Shown: positions 43,251 to 53,870, counted from the first letter of the stretch. The stretch is DNA of 54,459 nt from Perkinsus olseni (GCA_013115125.1 JABANN010000195.1:1-54459), one strand, 5' to 3'. Made by a program: numbers and translations. Notes: generated by a model from the sequence alone, not told the origin.

Positions 43251-43410
43251 TGATGCATCGCAAGATGCGCCAAGATACTCGTATCTTGAAACGGCTGTCA
43301 GCATGAAACGGTGTAGCTGAGGTTCGATTGAAAGCCAAACTATAAAACTTTTGTCCCCTTGACCTTTGATCTATGTTGATATGTGACTAATCCTCCTAAA
43401 GCGGATGACC
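43251..43410 (+). repeat. 160-bp dispersed repeat, copy 2
   Basis: It begins GATGCATCGCAAGATGCGCC and ends TCCTAAAGCGGATGACC. It is in the same orientation as 36546-36709, 6.7 kb away. The sequences on either side are unrelated to those of copy 1. Confidence 0.9.
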
Positions 43411-43530
43411 CCGACGATTCCGCGCATTCTACCGGGATCAAAACTAGGCACCCACCACGCTTAGGTCCTGAAGGCTCTCTACGAGTCGTAGAGAAGCCGC
43501 AAAGGTCGTAGCCGCCGAGGAGAGAAGGTC

Positions 43531-43555
43531 CATCCATCCCCGCCGGGGATGGATG
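43531..43555. repeat. Perfect hairpin, 11-bp arms
   Basis: CATCCATCCCC (43531-43541), loop GCC, then GGGGATGGATG (43545-43555). It is about 245 bases downstream of the stop codon of the secreted-protein gene at 43801. Confidence 0.9.
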
Positions 43556-43800
43556 AAAGCCATGAAAGCCATGGGGCAAAGAAATCGCCCCATTGTGTAC
43601 ATATTTGAGTGCGCGTCATCGGAGCAGTAAAGGCTGAAGAGCAACTGGTGAATATAGACGACACGTCGGAGTGCCACAATTTGGTGCCAATCGCAATGTA
43701 GGAGAGTAGTACTCTCAGAGTACCAACCACAGAAGTCAATGGCGCAGAGGCGCAGTACCAAAGACACGGGTGGCGCAGAGCATAGCTGTCTCGGTCTTTC

Positions 43801-44577
43801 TTAAACCTTGACGAGAAGTAAGGGAGCTCCTTCAAACCACGTTAAGATAGTTCTCGCATTAACGAAGACTATCTCGTAGAAGTCCTCCACACCCGTGTCT
43901 TTGATCGGGCAGTAGCCCTCCTTTACGAAATCACGAAAGGTTTTCACAGATGCCTTTCCGATAGCACGGTAGTTTTCCACTTCGTCGCCAGACTCTAATA
44001 ATCGAGTCACCTCGAATTCTGCGCTGACACCACGAGTCCCTTCGCAACTCATGCGAATGACTATGTACCCATAGTCTTTAGCAGCATCAAACCGCCTATC
44101 GCTTTCGTGAACATCAAAAGTTATTTGGCGATAGGGAGGCACAGTCTCCTTGTAGTGGAACGTACCTGGAATCCGCGCGTCCGATCCCCCCCTTTCGAGA
44201 GTGAGGGTTTGACCTTGGAACCTCGTAGAGAAAGAGTGAGGGTCGTTGAAAGTGAGAGTGGCTAGGTCGCCAAAGACAAACTCAGCACCTGGATGAACCT
44301 CAGCTATTCTACCAAGGAAAGTAACAAGTTCTTGACCAGCCTCAACTGTGGAGGCGATGCGGAAAACTTCAGGCCCGCCGGTGAGTGGGAATCGAGGGCT
44401 CACGACTTCTGTATCGGTATCCCAGTCATAGAAGAGCAACTGGGCTTCGCCATTGCGATACAGTTCGTAATTTAGCTCATAATCACCATGGTCGAAGTAG
44501 AAGTATCCAACGGGCTGGAATGCCGAAGACACTAGCACTTGAGACACGATTAACCAAGTCGGAGGGAGGTAAACCAT
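43801..44577 (-). CDS. Secreted protein, lineage-restricted family, intact copy
   Basis: A single exon of 258 codons from ATG 44577 to TAA 43801. The start MVYLPPTWLIVSQVLVSSAF is a signal peptide. The mature part is beta-rich with no known domain. Landmarks shared with the related copy at 48196-49013 are FGDLATLTFNDPHSFSTRF and ARIPGTFHYKE, followed by a strand-rich stretch ending YEIVFVNARTILTWF. Cysteines are few. The lack of introns contrasts with the intron-rich genes of the left part. Function unknown; secreted host-interaction proteins are a reasonable guess in a parasite, but only a guess. Confidence 0.75.
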   Translation of the reverse strand: MVYLPPTWLIVSQVLVSSAFQPVGYFYFDHGDYELNYELYRNGEAQLLFYDWDTDTEVVSPRFPLTGGPEVFRIASTVEAGQELVTFLGRIAEVHPGAEFVFGDLATLTFNDPHSFSTRFQGQTLTLERGGSDARIPGTFHYKETVPPYRQITFDVHESDRRFDAAKDYGYIVIRMSCEGTRGVSAEFEVTRLLESGDEVENYRAIGKASVKTFRDFVKEGYCPIKDTGVEDFYEIVFVNARTILTWFEGAPLLLVKV

Positions 44578-44798
44578 TAGAAGGGAGTTGGTCCAATGAA
44601 CAACCTAAATGAGAGCTAGCTAATCAAAACCGCCTCACGAAACGACCCATGACTAATAACAGGCCCACCTCGAATTGACCTTCTGTGGGGACAGAGCAGA
44701 TCACCCGCCTGCTCCGATGAAATGCGGCTGGAAACTGTGACGCCCCAAGGGCGTCGCCCTCATGTAGTGACAGCGTCCTCGTGACGATCTATGCGCTC

Positions 44799-45075
44799 TC
44801 AGGACGCACGTAGAATGAAGAAGCCGTGAGTGTGATACACGGCACCCGGGATAAGGGCAACGACACTTTTGACGTAAGAGTCAAACTGTCGGATTATATC
44901 ATCTGTGAGGTTGAGAGTGTGAACGCCAGGCTCTTGAGGACCCACGAGTGGGAATCGGCGACTCTCGACGACCGACGATATATCACCACTCAAGGATACA
45001 GTGGTGGTATACTTGACCAGGTCAAGTTGACCTCACCCTTCTCATTCACATCTCAAACCATTTGGTAAGAATTCG
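44799..45075 (-). pseudogene. Remnant of the sec-IPGxFxY secreted family
   Basis: Minus-strand pieces HTLNLTDDIIRQFDSYVKS and LIPGAVYHTHGFF match LTFNDPHSFSTRF and IPGTFHYKE of the intact copy at 43801, in the same order and spacing. Further upstream VNEKGEVNLTW resembles the early EVNEDHEVQV of the copy at 48196. No signal peptide or C-terminal half is present and the frame is interrupted, so it is a dead fragment 220 bases upstream of the intact gene. Confidence 0.55.
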
Positions 45076-45076
45076 T

Positions 45077-45436
45077 ATGGTGAATGAAGACGCCGAAGTA
45101 CGGAGCTGTCGAAAATGCTTGCGCTTGAGAGGCGATCGACAAAGTCAGGAAAAAGGAAACCATAAGAAGGGGCTGCCTCGGAAAACTCCCGAGAACAAGA
45201 GCCGCTTGATCAAAGAGGCCTTACCAAGCAAGGCCGCATGTCTCGAGCAACATTCTACAGTTTCTAATGACCTGCTTGGTGATGGCCTGAGGCCACTTTA
45301 TGTCTCCCTGATCAAATGTACTATAGCTCAGCACAGTGCGGCTCCATTGTCAGCTGAGAAGCTAGCTATGTTCGCTAGCGTGATCTACAGCGCATGCACA
45401 TGCACGCAAGTTGAAGTGCGAAAGAGCATCCAGTGA
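45077..45436 (+). other. Open frame of 120 codons, status unclear
   Basis: From ATG 45077 a frame rich in Lys/Arg (CLRLRGDRQSQEKGNHKKGL) runs to a stop at 45436 and overlaps the start of a second open frame to 45909. No domain, signal peptide or paralog in the window supports it, so it may be chance. Confidence 0.25.
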
Positions 45437-45828
45437 ATGGGGAGCCCTATGGCCTGATTATCCGCGGCAGCGAAGGTAGTAGTAGCATTAGGTTCTGCGA
45501 GCACAACAAGTACCTGTCGGGGTTCTGTGTGTGTTGTTGCTCAGCCAACCCTAATCATTATGCTAAGCCAAACCCGCCATTTGCATGCGTGCAAGCTTCT
45601 AGCACGTATGCAAAAAGCGAGTTTGGACCCCCAATTTCAGGTCGCCCCGCCTTCTACTTCTACAGTCTCATCAAGCGACTGTTGCTTCTCCACTGCTGTT
45701 CATGGACAACGCAGGCAGGGAAGGAGTGTGAGAATCTCTGTCAGGGGCTTACTACCTCGCGAGGGATAAGCTATGCACGCATGTACAAGGCGGAGCGTGG
45801 TTGTAGCGGGGTTCATGTACCCCAATTG

Positions 45829-45886
45829 CAGGCGTTCCATACAGGCGCTTTCTTTCATTATAAAAGAAAACGGTGTGGAACGCCTG
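45829..45886. repeat. 58-nt near-perfect hairpin
   Basis: The outer arms AGGCGTTCCATAC (45830-45842) and GTGTGGAACGCCT (45873-45885) pair with one G:U. The inner CTTTCTTT and AAAGAAAA also pair around a short loop. It could be a small foldback element or a stable RNA hairpin. Confidence 0.85.
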
Positions 45887-45925
45887 GAGAAGTAACGCCT
45901 GCCGTATGAAAGTTTTATACATATA

Positions 45926-46036
45926 ATGGTGAATAACCCCACAACAAGATGCTTAGCGTGCGGCAAAAACATCAACGTACACAGTAAAAACGCACACATT
46001 AGGCGCCATCTCCGGCAGACGAAGAGGAGCAGCTGA
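45926..46036 (+). CDS. Tiny C2H2-type zinc-finger frame, probably a decayed gene piece
   Basis: The 36-codon frame from ATG 45926 encodes CLACGKNINVHSKNAHIRRH, i.e. C-x2-C-x11-H-x3-H, followed by a basic tail. A second frame just downstream is acidic (DEEEQLNHEGVEDDILQDEA) up to about 46108. A zinc finger followed by an acidic stretch suggests the N-terminus of a DNA-binding or transposon protein, but nothing continues it. Confidence 0.35.
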   Translation: MVNNPTTRCLACGKNINVHSKNAHIRRHLRQTKRSS

Positions 46037-46080
46037 ATCACGAAGGAGTGGAAGATGATATCCTGCAGGATGAGGCTCCC

Positions 46081-46096
46081 AATGGGGGCCCCCATT
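46081..46096. repeat. Perfect 16-bp palindrome
   Basis: AATGGGGGCCCCCATT is its own reverse complement with no central spacer. Confidence 0.95.
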
Positions 46097-46259
46097 GTGA
46101 GGAATCATGATGATAATGATAGTGATACTAGCAACATTCAAATAATAGGAGAAAGTCCTCCGATAAACGAGGATGGTATGAGTGGGGTGTTGGGCTCGTG
46201 GGCTTCCGAATTTAGGATTCTTCATTCCACACTTCGGTGGCCCCACGAATAATGTTGTA

Positions 46260-46280
46260 CCGGCCCGGGCCCCGGGCCGG
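46260..46280. repeat. Perfect GC palindrome, 10-bp arms, 1-base centre
   Basis: CCGGCCCGGG (46260-46269), C, then CCCGGGCCGG (46271-46280). Confidence 0.95.
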
Positions 46281-47136
46281 CGGCTCCTAGTGTACCATCC
46301 GTTTCCGGCGGAAACTTCCCGTTTAGGACGCTTCCAGCGATTCCTCGGAAATGAGCGCAACGTCAGTTGCCACTGAGAAATCCAATCCTTATGGCATCTA
46401 TGCCACAAGTCATAGAGTCCGACTCAGTTTAACTGAGTGTTCGTCTGTTTCTGTCTTCAACTGTAACAGACGGCCACTGTAGTTGCGCCTTAAAATAGAG
46501 CCAATTCGTGTTGAAGGTTTCAACGTGGAATACGAGTAAATCGCTTAGCATCCCGTTTTATCATCTGGGTTCACTCCAGTGGAGTGGCCACTAACTGGGT
46601 CGGTGGATCTCTCTCGTCTCAGTTGTGCTATGAGCAGCCTATCAACATTGTCACGGACTGTGGACATCGTTCCGCTTGTTTAGCCTGTTTCGAAAAAAGC
46701 TCTGGGCAACTAGTACTGATGCGGTGGGGGTTGTTCGGACACTCACGAATCGGTCAGAGAGGACGGGTGATACCTAAACCACTCACCGTGATCATGCACT
46801 GTCAGCTCGTACAGGGCCCATCATTCCTAGAGTTATTAACGAAGCTCGCATTGGGCCAACCTTTGTGTTGTAGTATACGGGTCCGCAAGTAGTGGCCTAA
46901 ATTAGGCCGCCTAATGTCACATTAGTAATGTGGAAGTCGCATTGATTTGAAGGAGATCCCATATTCGACGTCCTGACTAAGATCCTGTATCGCTTTCCCA
47001 AGAATAGCGGGTCCCGATAATCGGGGAGTAGACCCGTACCTAGGAAGTGGTCCACTCCAAGTGGAAGAGTGCGTCATCTACGCTTCCGTGTAATGCTCGT
47101 TGCTGCTCGTGTGACAACATTCTTGTGTTACACGAG

Positions 47137-47483
47137 TTGTATGCAACTGCATACAACCAAGTTCAGCACCCGAAACTGCGTTTCGAGCTTCAATAAAAGT
47201 CTTCAAAAGAGCAAGTCAGTGTCTTCAAGTCTTTCCATCTCGAGTCTTCAAAGCCTTCAACCTTCAAATGGGTCCCCGCAACCATCGACCCATCAAATAT
47301 TTGGTCGTCCGGGACGACTCGTCCCGCTTCGTCACCGTGACGAAACAGGCCTCGGAGTCTTGTGGTACACCACGGAAGGACGGTCCTTCCGAAGTCACCT
47401 CGGAGCTCGCTGGAAGTAACACGAAAGCTCTGCTATCGCACTTTCTGAGGGCGAAGTGCAGTACGGGTTGTACTGTACTTCGC
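47137..47483. repeat. Cluster of five palindromes within 350 bases
   Basis: GTTGTATGCA/TGCATACAAC at 47137-47158 (2-base centre). GGGACGA/TCGTCCC at 47311-47325, TTCGTCAC/GTGACGAA at 47328-47344 and GGAAGGAC/GTCCTTCC at 47374-47390 (each with a 1-base centre). GCGAAGTGCAGTAC/GTACTGTACTTCGC at 47451-47483 (14-bp arms, one G:U, 5-base loop). All are noncoding. Confidence 0.9.
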
Positions 47484-47818
47484 CGTACAGTGTACAGCAT
47501 TCAGTACAAAGGATAGCCCTAATCGCATGTCGCTCGTGGCTACGTGCGCCAAACTGAATCACTGGACTATGGTTGGAGTTGCTCAGCTGCTGAGCCTCAG
47601 CAACTGTTGCTGTGAACTATCCCATTGTCAGAAATGTTGGTGTCAACAACGAAACCCGGTGAGGATCGCTAGTTGCGTCGTCAACATTCTATTTGAACGG
47701 TTTGGAATCTTACGATTCCATGAGAAAAGCTTATACGGCCATCACATTATAGATCATTAACGTGACCTCGGTAGGTCCACGTAATGAATAAAAAAAGGAT
47801 GCCTTCAAGGCATTGCCT

Positions 47819-47834
47819 TGTGTCCGCGGACACA
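47819..47834. repeat. Perfect 16-bp palindrome
   Basis: TGTGTCCGCGGACACA is self-complementary with no centre base. A second palindrome, ATGCCTT/AAGGCAT with a 1-base centre, lies just upstream. Confidence 0.95.
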
Positions 47835-48159
47835 CGATGCTCCATCTCAGCACAGTGCCACATGGCAACCATATGCTAAGGTACAAGGAAGAAAGTGAAT
47901 GACAAGTGAAAGGACGGAGAAAGCGAGACTATTGACGTCAACCGAACGTTTAAATCCTAACTTAGGATTCTAAAACCTCGTCGGACGCAACGTACGATAG
48001 GATGCGATACTAGATAGGATTACCCGATACAACCTATCCGGCAAGTTGGTGTAAAAATTGCCTGCGCCGAGATTAGCAAAGAACCGGGTTCTTCGAACCC
48101 CTCGGCAGTAGGTTTTGAGAAAATCATTAACCGGATGATATTAGCGGTAGGACCCATCG

Positions 48160-48178
48160 GCAGCGACGGCGTCGCTGC
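48160..48178. repeat. Perfect palindrome, 9-bp arms, 1-base centre
   Basis: GCAGCGACG, G, then CGTCGCTGC. It sits 18 bases downstream of the stop codon of the secreted-family gene at 48196-49013 (minus strand), so it would be in its 3' UTR or terminator region. Confidence 0.95.
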
Positions 48179-48195
48179 GACGCTTGAAATTCGGA

Positions 48196-49013
48196 CTATT
48201 CAGTCCTTGTGAGAGCCCTGCGCTGGCCTCCGAATGGGATGAAGATCGTTCTCTCGGTGGCCACGACCACTCGTGATAGGTCGACGCTGCTCAAGTATTG
48301 GCTTGGGCAAACAGACCTCACGTGCTGGAGGAGTTGATCCAAGGTACCCGTCCCAGCCGACTTTACAGCATAGTGGAAGTAGAGCAGACCAGAATTGCGG
48401 GCAGAAGGCTTGAAGCGGACAAGGAGAGTGCTCCTCGAATCACACCCAATCTGTATCTCCACAGTTTCATTGACGTGTATCCTATAACCTATGTACAGGT
48501 GAGAGTGCACAGGTTCATTGTATACAAATTTGCCTGGTATCAGGCTGCGCGTCACCCTCGAGAACAGAACCTCCTTTTTTCTGAAGCTAGTGGAGAAGGA
48601 GTCACCGCTCTTGTAAGTTAGCTTCGTCAAATCTCCAGGCAAAATACCAGCGGGCGGGTGGCTATCATCAGACTCGATCCAACCGGCGGCTATTAGATTA
48701 GTCCCGATGGACTCGTACCAATCATCGACGCTGGGTAGACCTTCCTTGAACTCTATGATATAGCTAAATCCTCCAACCCTCGACAGAGGGTATAGCCCGA
48801 AGAGGCAATCGACAGGCGCACGCGGGGGACGGTCAGGTCTGCCGTACTGTACGGCCCGTACACCAAGCAACGGACTTGAACTTCATGATCTTCGTTAACC
48901 TCGTACGTCATATGAAGCCCGCCCGCCCGGTAAATGAACGAGCCAACGTCTTGAGCCGTCGTGACAACCACAACTAATGCGACTATCACCCAAGTAGCAG
49001 CGAGGTTCATCAT
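48196..49013 (-). pseudogene. Secreted family, second copy, with one frameshift
   Basis: The start ATG 49013 gives signal peptide MMNLAATWVIVALVVVVTTA, then GGLHMTYEVNEDHEVQVRCL. Near 48830-48850 homology continues in another frame (APVDCLFGLYPLSRVGGFSY) and runs to the stop at 48196. LTKLTYKSGDSFSTSF and SLIPGKFVYNEPVHSHLYIG align with the intact copy at 43801. The family otherwise has a single exon and no GT-AG pair explains the shift, so this is a frameshifted gene or a sequencing slip. The rest of the frame is clean, which favours a recent event. Confidence 0.65.
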
Positions 49014-49848
49014 TAGGAGTTTATCGACAAGACTTTCTATGAACTAACATGAACGAGACATGCAGGATCTGCATTGCAGACGAAGGCTGGCGACACAGTC
49101 CACAGGATACCTCAGAGAAGTCCTCCGAAAGGGCTCGCCTGAGCGCCCTGCTCTGCTTCAGGAATATTGACGCTCCTGAACTGTAGCGTATTCTTTGGAG
49201 CAGAACTCATTTACATCGTGACGCACGAGCACATTAGCTACCAGACATCGGATCATCAGCGCGCGCCTAATGCTGTCTAACCAGATACACCGAAAGCCTT
49301 TCGGCGAAGGGTAATAAGCCAGGAACAGGGGCGCCCCTGGAGACGTTGCGGGCTTCCAAATTGGAAGTTCCAATCTTCCATAGCTGGTAGATCCTCTGAA
49401 GACTAGTGAAATTTTCGTTCACGAGTATGCGATCTTGCTAAGATACCTATGTTATCGAAGTATGCCACGTGGTGACACGTGGGATATCACACGTGCGTAT
49501 TACAATATGCACGTATGTCACAAGCGTTGATACGATCTGGCAACTTCAGGCAGTGGCTGAATGACATAGGTCGGGGCCGAGCGGCTGCTAGACGAAGATT
49601 CCTCCTGGTCCAGGAGTCCTGGAAGATTCCTCTTTCATCTCAAGAGGCTCTTCGTGTTCGCTGTTCGTGGGGCCTCTCATTCGGTTCAGAAATTCGGACC
49701 CCTGGGACTCCATGCGAAGTCCTTGACGAAGGCTGAGACGCACGCTGTCACGCATGAAAGTGTCCTGACGTCCGGAAGAGCTTCTTCTGGACATTGAGAA
49801 ACGTGACCCGGGTCGGAGTCCGCCAACGATCAGGTCAAGAAAGTGATT

Positions 49849-49873
49849 TACCCTTCGAGACTCTCGAAGGGTA
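49849..49873. repeat. Perfect palindrome, 12-bp arms, 1-base centre
   Basis: TACCCTTCGAGA (49849-49860), C, then TCTCGAAGGGTA (49862-49873). CTTCGAAGGGTAAATCA, repeating its right arm, occurs again near 49937. Confidence 0.95.
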
Positions 49874-50220
49874 CCAGGTGGCTGTCGAATCGAGAGACCC
49901 AGACCCTGAGAGCAACACGCCTTCTCAGGATCTTGGACTTCGAAGGGTAAATCATAGCGTATTCGGCAGATACGACGCATATTATTCTACTCATCATGGT
50001 GGCGGAAGCGTGGAATATCGGACTCCTCGGCTTATTCTGGCAAGGACTGGCAAGATTGCAGTCAAGAATTAGTCCAGAATGTTGTTTCAAAGATTCTCGA
50101 CCCTACTAGCTGGACAGTCCAGTGCAACACCGACTGTGGCACATTCACCGTACAGTGTACAGTGTACACACATATTACGCTGGCACAGTGTGTCAGAGCT
50201 TCTATAATATCATTCCGGAC

Positions 50221-50310
50221 CACCCGGCGGGTGGCACCCGCCGGGTGACGTCCTTCGTTTCGATAAGTTCCCATACACAATGGACTGTCCATTGTCCATT
50301 ATGGACAATC
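50221..50310. repeat. Hairpin with 12-bp arms plus two adjoining small palindromes
   Basis: CACCCGGCGGGT (50221-50232), loop GGC, then ACCCGCCGGGTG (50236-50247). Shortly after, AATGGAC/GTCCATT and TTGTCCAT/ATGGACAA, each with a 1-base centre, overlap each other between about 50279 and 50310. Confidence 0.9.
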
Positions 50311-51358
50311 GATTCACTACTGCCCCGAGGTTCAGGGATGATAGCGATGATGATGTGATCTACTATGAGAACCCCGCGTTCTCCCCATGCATTGGTTAAT
50401 CGAGAAAGCATTGAATCAGGACTACTTGGATCCTCCATCTCACTTTCATAGCTACATATCCGGAAGCCAATATTATCCTGAAGAGTAGCCTCCAGGGTTC
50501 TATGCCACCCGGATGGCTGTGTCTTTCTTGATTGGGACTTGATAGGCACATCACGAGATGATGTATTAGCAAGTTTAGACAAAGGCTATAGAATATTATC
50601 CGATGGATAAGTACAGGCCTCTGCTAGTAACAGGCTGTTACATCGACAGAGAGTCTTTGTCAGAGACACAAGCATCAGCGGCTGAGGCTCTACTGTTGAC
50701 TCAACAGTCAAGGCAATGGCTTCTCAAAGAAGGACCACAGCTTGGAGTCTTCAGCGACACCGTCGCTTCCTCGCAAGCGTCTTGTGCCTACCCCAAGGTA
50801 ATTATAGTGCCCGCTCTAGCTCAACAGCCAAAACAGTTGAGATACCAATCCGCCTGTTGCAAGAGGCTGAAATACTTTCTATGGGCAGGTCTGCCAAGGT
50901 TATAAACCCCATCGGACTGACCGGAACGATAAAATTTGAAATTCCTCATGAGCGCGACGAACTTCATCGGCGGCGTCACTCCGGCGCGGGGCATTATCTG
51001 AAATATAAAGGAAAATTATTGTCATAGTTCATCTGCATCATGTATTACTGGCTTCTCTCAACGAAGCCCTTAATCAGGTCAATGGAAATAAATACTCATT
51101 CCTCGATCCTCAAAGACTCATTAAATGTGGAATAAAGTGACTACAGAGCGTCGATGAACTAAAAAACCTCACTCAAGGAGGCTTCAGCAGTTGTTTGCAT
51201 CTTCTAATATTCTAAAGCAGCAGCGGAGATCAGAATCGGAGAGAACTTGAAATATTCTTTCGCCTGCCGGGGTGTTCCCGGTAGGGAGGCTCTCCGTGTA
51301 TTCAGAAATAGACTGGGCTAGCATGCCAGATTTCCCAGCTCCATCTCCAGCTGTCGCT
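50311..51358. other. No gene established
   Basis: A plus-strand frame 50603-50905 and an overlapping one to 51027 are open but carry no recognised domain. It lies downstream of the minus-strand gene at 51359. Confidence 0.35.
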
Positions 51359-52924
51359 CTATACAATAATATTCACCCACGCGGTCAAGAATACCTCCGA
51401 CTTGAAAGACCACACATTCGGCTGGTTGTCAAGTGTGTTCCCCTTGATGTTAATCCCAGTACCAGCGCCAGCGATGAGCAGGGATACGCTCGTACCTATC
51501 TCGCCGTAAGCCGTGATATCGTTGTTGGGAGCGGCTGTGATACCAATTTTCGCATATATCGTACAGTCCATGATGCTTCCAACTTCGGGAAGATTCACAT
51601 TAAATGAAACCGATACTCGTATTTGAGCTGTGAATATCTCCTTCTCCGTATCATCTGAGACCTGGCCGTCCACCGTGACGTCGATGCTTAGACTGACTCC
51701 CGCGCCCATCTGCCACACCGTAGCTGTCCCCATGGCCACAACCCCCAGCCTCATAACATGCTGTCCTTGACTCTTGCCGATGACAACCGTGATGAACAGG
51801 AGGGCCTGCTTGCTCTTATTATTCACATCAACGAACGTCAGCCCAGCCTCAAGCGAGTAGGTTGACATAGTTGCATCCACAGCGACGAAGAGGCAGAAGT
51901 TCAGGGTAGACGTCCCACCGGTCTTGTTGCAATTGCTAGGGAACTCAAATTTGAGCAGTTGAAGGAGGCGCCTGTCATATTGGTGGTGGAAGAACGTATA
52001 AGCCGCGCTGCCTTCGGCGATGTCGAAGTACGAGATGATATCCTGGTTTGCTGTAGCTCCACGCATCATCCTCCCAGAGGGTGTCCAATCGACCTCTTGG
52101 CCGTCTCCAAAGAACTCCCGCTCGGCCTCACAGACGTAGGGAGCAGCTAGCAGGTCTTCACATACTTTGGGAACATTCTGGGCCTCTCCAACAGATAACA
52201 TGCGAGACTTGATGCCATACATTTCGTACATCACTTGAATGCTGTCCCCCACAGTCAGTGTTTCATCCAAAACACGGTAGTTAGAGTACTCTGTCACTCG
52301 CAAGGCCTTATTGCAGATCGAGTTAGACCCCACCAGCTTCACAGGTCTCGAGTCATTAGAGTCGGTAAAGAACGTCCAGACATCAGGGTACATGCAAGTC
52401 CGATAAACAGCCGTGTAATTGAAGCGAGAGGTCTTATCGAGGCCCTGTGGGCCACGCTTGGTCCACCTGTGCAGCGTCTTGCCGTCGAGATTGGTCATGC
52501 CTTCGTCAGTCCAACCATCTTGTTTCATCCCAGAACCGTAAAGACGATGCGCTTCGAACTCGGGCGTGCTGTCGACGAGGGCGATGGCTTGGTGGTTGTA
52601 CAGCTGATGAAGTTTGACGTTCTTCGGAGTCTCGATGTACATGAAATACTGATAGGGGCGGCTTGGTATAGCTTTGACCCTCACGTTGCCGTCTTTAGTA
52701 ATAATGATATGCTCCCTTGTAGTAAGCGAACCATCTTCCATACCAGGCAACGTCAGCCCGAAAGTCTCTCTAGCTCGAGATATGCCACAGGGAACGGGAT
52801 TGCCATGAGCGTCCTTCACATCTCTATTGCAAAGGTTCGTCGTCGTGGCATGGAAGACCGCCGCCCTACCCGTGAACTCCGAGCGGGCAGCGTGAATGAT
52901 GCATAGAATAGTTAGTCGGATCAT
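51359..52924 (-). CDS. Large secreted protein of unknown function (521 aa, single exon)
   Basis: An uninterrupted frame from ATG 52924 to TAG 51359. The start MIRLTILCIIHAARS is a plausible signal peptide. The middle contains GMKQDGWTDEGMTNLDGKTL, about nine cysteines and several N-glycosylation sites (e.g. NYT, NDS, NKT). The last 150 residues are beta-rich and alternate hydrophobic and polar residues (IFTAQIRVSVSFNVNLPE, TAYGEIGTSVSLLIAGAGTG), as in an extracellular beta-sandwich or a barrel. I recognise no family. Like the other genes of the right part, it lacks introns and is on the minus strand. The abrupt end right after a beta segment leaves open a missing 3' exon. Confidence 0.75.
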   Translation of the reverse strand: MIRLTILCIIHAARSEFTGRAAVFHATTTNLCNRDVKDAHGNPVPCGISRARETFGLTLPGMEDGSLTTREHIIITKDGNVRVKAIPSRPYQYFMYIETPKNVKLHQLYNHQAIALVDSTPEFEAHRLYGSGMKQDGWTDEGMTNLDGKTLHRWTKRGPQGLDKTSRFNYTAVYRTCMYPDVWTFFTDSNDSRPVKLVGSNSICNKALRVTEYSNYRVLDETLTVGDSIQVMYEMYGIKSRMLSVGEAQNVPKVCEDLLAAPYVCEAEREFFGDGQEVDWTPSGRMMRGATANQDIISYFDIAEGSAAYTFFHHQYDRRLLQLLKFEFPSNCNKTGGTSTLNFCLFVAVDATMSTYSLEAGLTFVDVNNKSKQALLFITVVIGKSQGQHVMRLGVVAMGTATVWQMGAGVSLSIDVTVDGQVSDDTEKEIFTAQIRVSVSFNVNLPEVGSIMDCTIYAKIGITAAPNNDITAYGEIGTSVSLLIAGAGTGINIKGNTLDNQPNVWSFKSEVFLTAWVNIIV

Positions 52925-53870
52925 TGCGACTGGTCAAGACTCAATAACTGGGAAGGTTTAACCCCTCTGGAACATGATGGGAGTATTCCGTGAGGAAAAT
53001 TCCCTCTGAAAAACGCTCAAGGGAACTGGCAAAACAGCGTAGTCCTACGCTAGCGGCTAGCCAGAAGACGACTTCCCTGCTAGCCGCTGCGACAGGACGT
53101 TTTCAGTTGCTCGCTGTCTCCGATCCAAGACTATACCCAATGCTGCTCCAGTGAACCGAATAACTCGCACAATATAGTCGAACAGTGGGCTCTTGCGAAT
53201 CAGGCTCGTGGTCAGATCGATTAAGACAAATGCACGGTCTGTTTGATCACAGTTTCACGAGGAAGTTCCTTTCTGAAAGGTGACGGCGACGGCTCGGGAC
53301 CTGTCCCATGCCCTGTTCGAATCCGTCGTTGTTGCATGATTGCTCAGGATTGTTCCGGCACAATTCCTCGCAGCCATCGTGTGCATCGTCCTTGGTCTTG
53401 CAGATGTCCACTGAGGGCCAGGGTATTATCGCTCCATAGTCATTGTGGAGATCTGGAGCCCTTGGAACCCTGAGAACTTTCGGCTTGTCAGATAGAACTC
53501 ATTATCAGATGATACAGGCCTAGCGCCTAGGCTTCTAGAAGCGCGCAACCTATGGTACGGTCCTAGGCTAGAATCGGCTAAGACTCCTAGCCGTCCGACC
53601 AATCCGATAAGACATCAGTGGCTTCGTATCATACCAGCCGTACAGTGTGGACAATACGAAAAGTAGTTTGGTGGCTGCTCCGAAAAGATGAACCAGAATG
53701 AGTTCCTCGACGCCAACGTCTTGCCGATCTTGGAAGAGGCAACCGAAGGCATTCGAGGCCTGCCGGCAGTGCCGAGCATACCATGTTTTCCTCTTCAGCA
53801 TTACAAGGGAGAACGGCAGGGTACTTCACGGCCTCTCAACGGTGCTGAAATTCCCAGCCTGAATTTCAGG
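52925..53870. other. No gene seen
   Basis: Upstream of the 521-residue gene. Short palindromes such as CTTCTAGAAG and repeated CCTAGGC words occur near 53520-53590. Open frames are short. Confidence 0.45.

Noticed and set aside
46584-46892. 102-codon frame with INIVTD, reminiscent of RNase H
   Set aside because: The remaining catalytic residues and neighbouring retroelement domains are absent, so the likeness is too weak.
52235-52906. 223-codon plus-strand open frame
   Set aside because: Antisense to the 521-residue secreted protein, with no signal peptide or domain.
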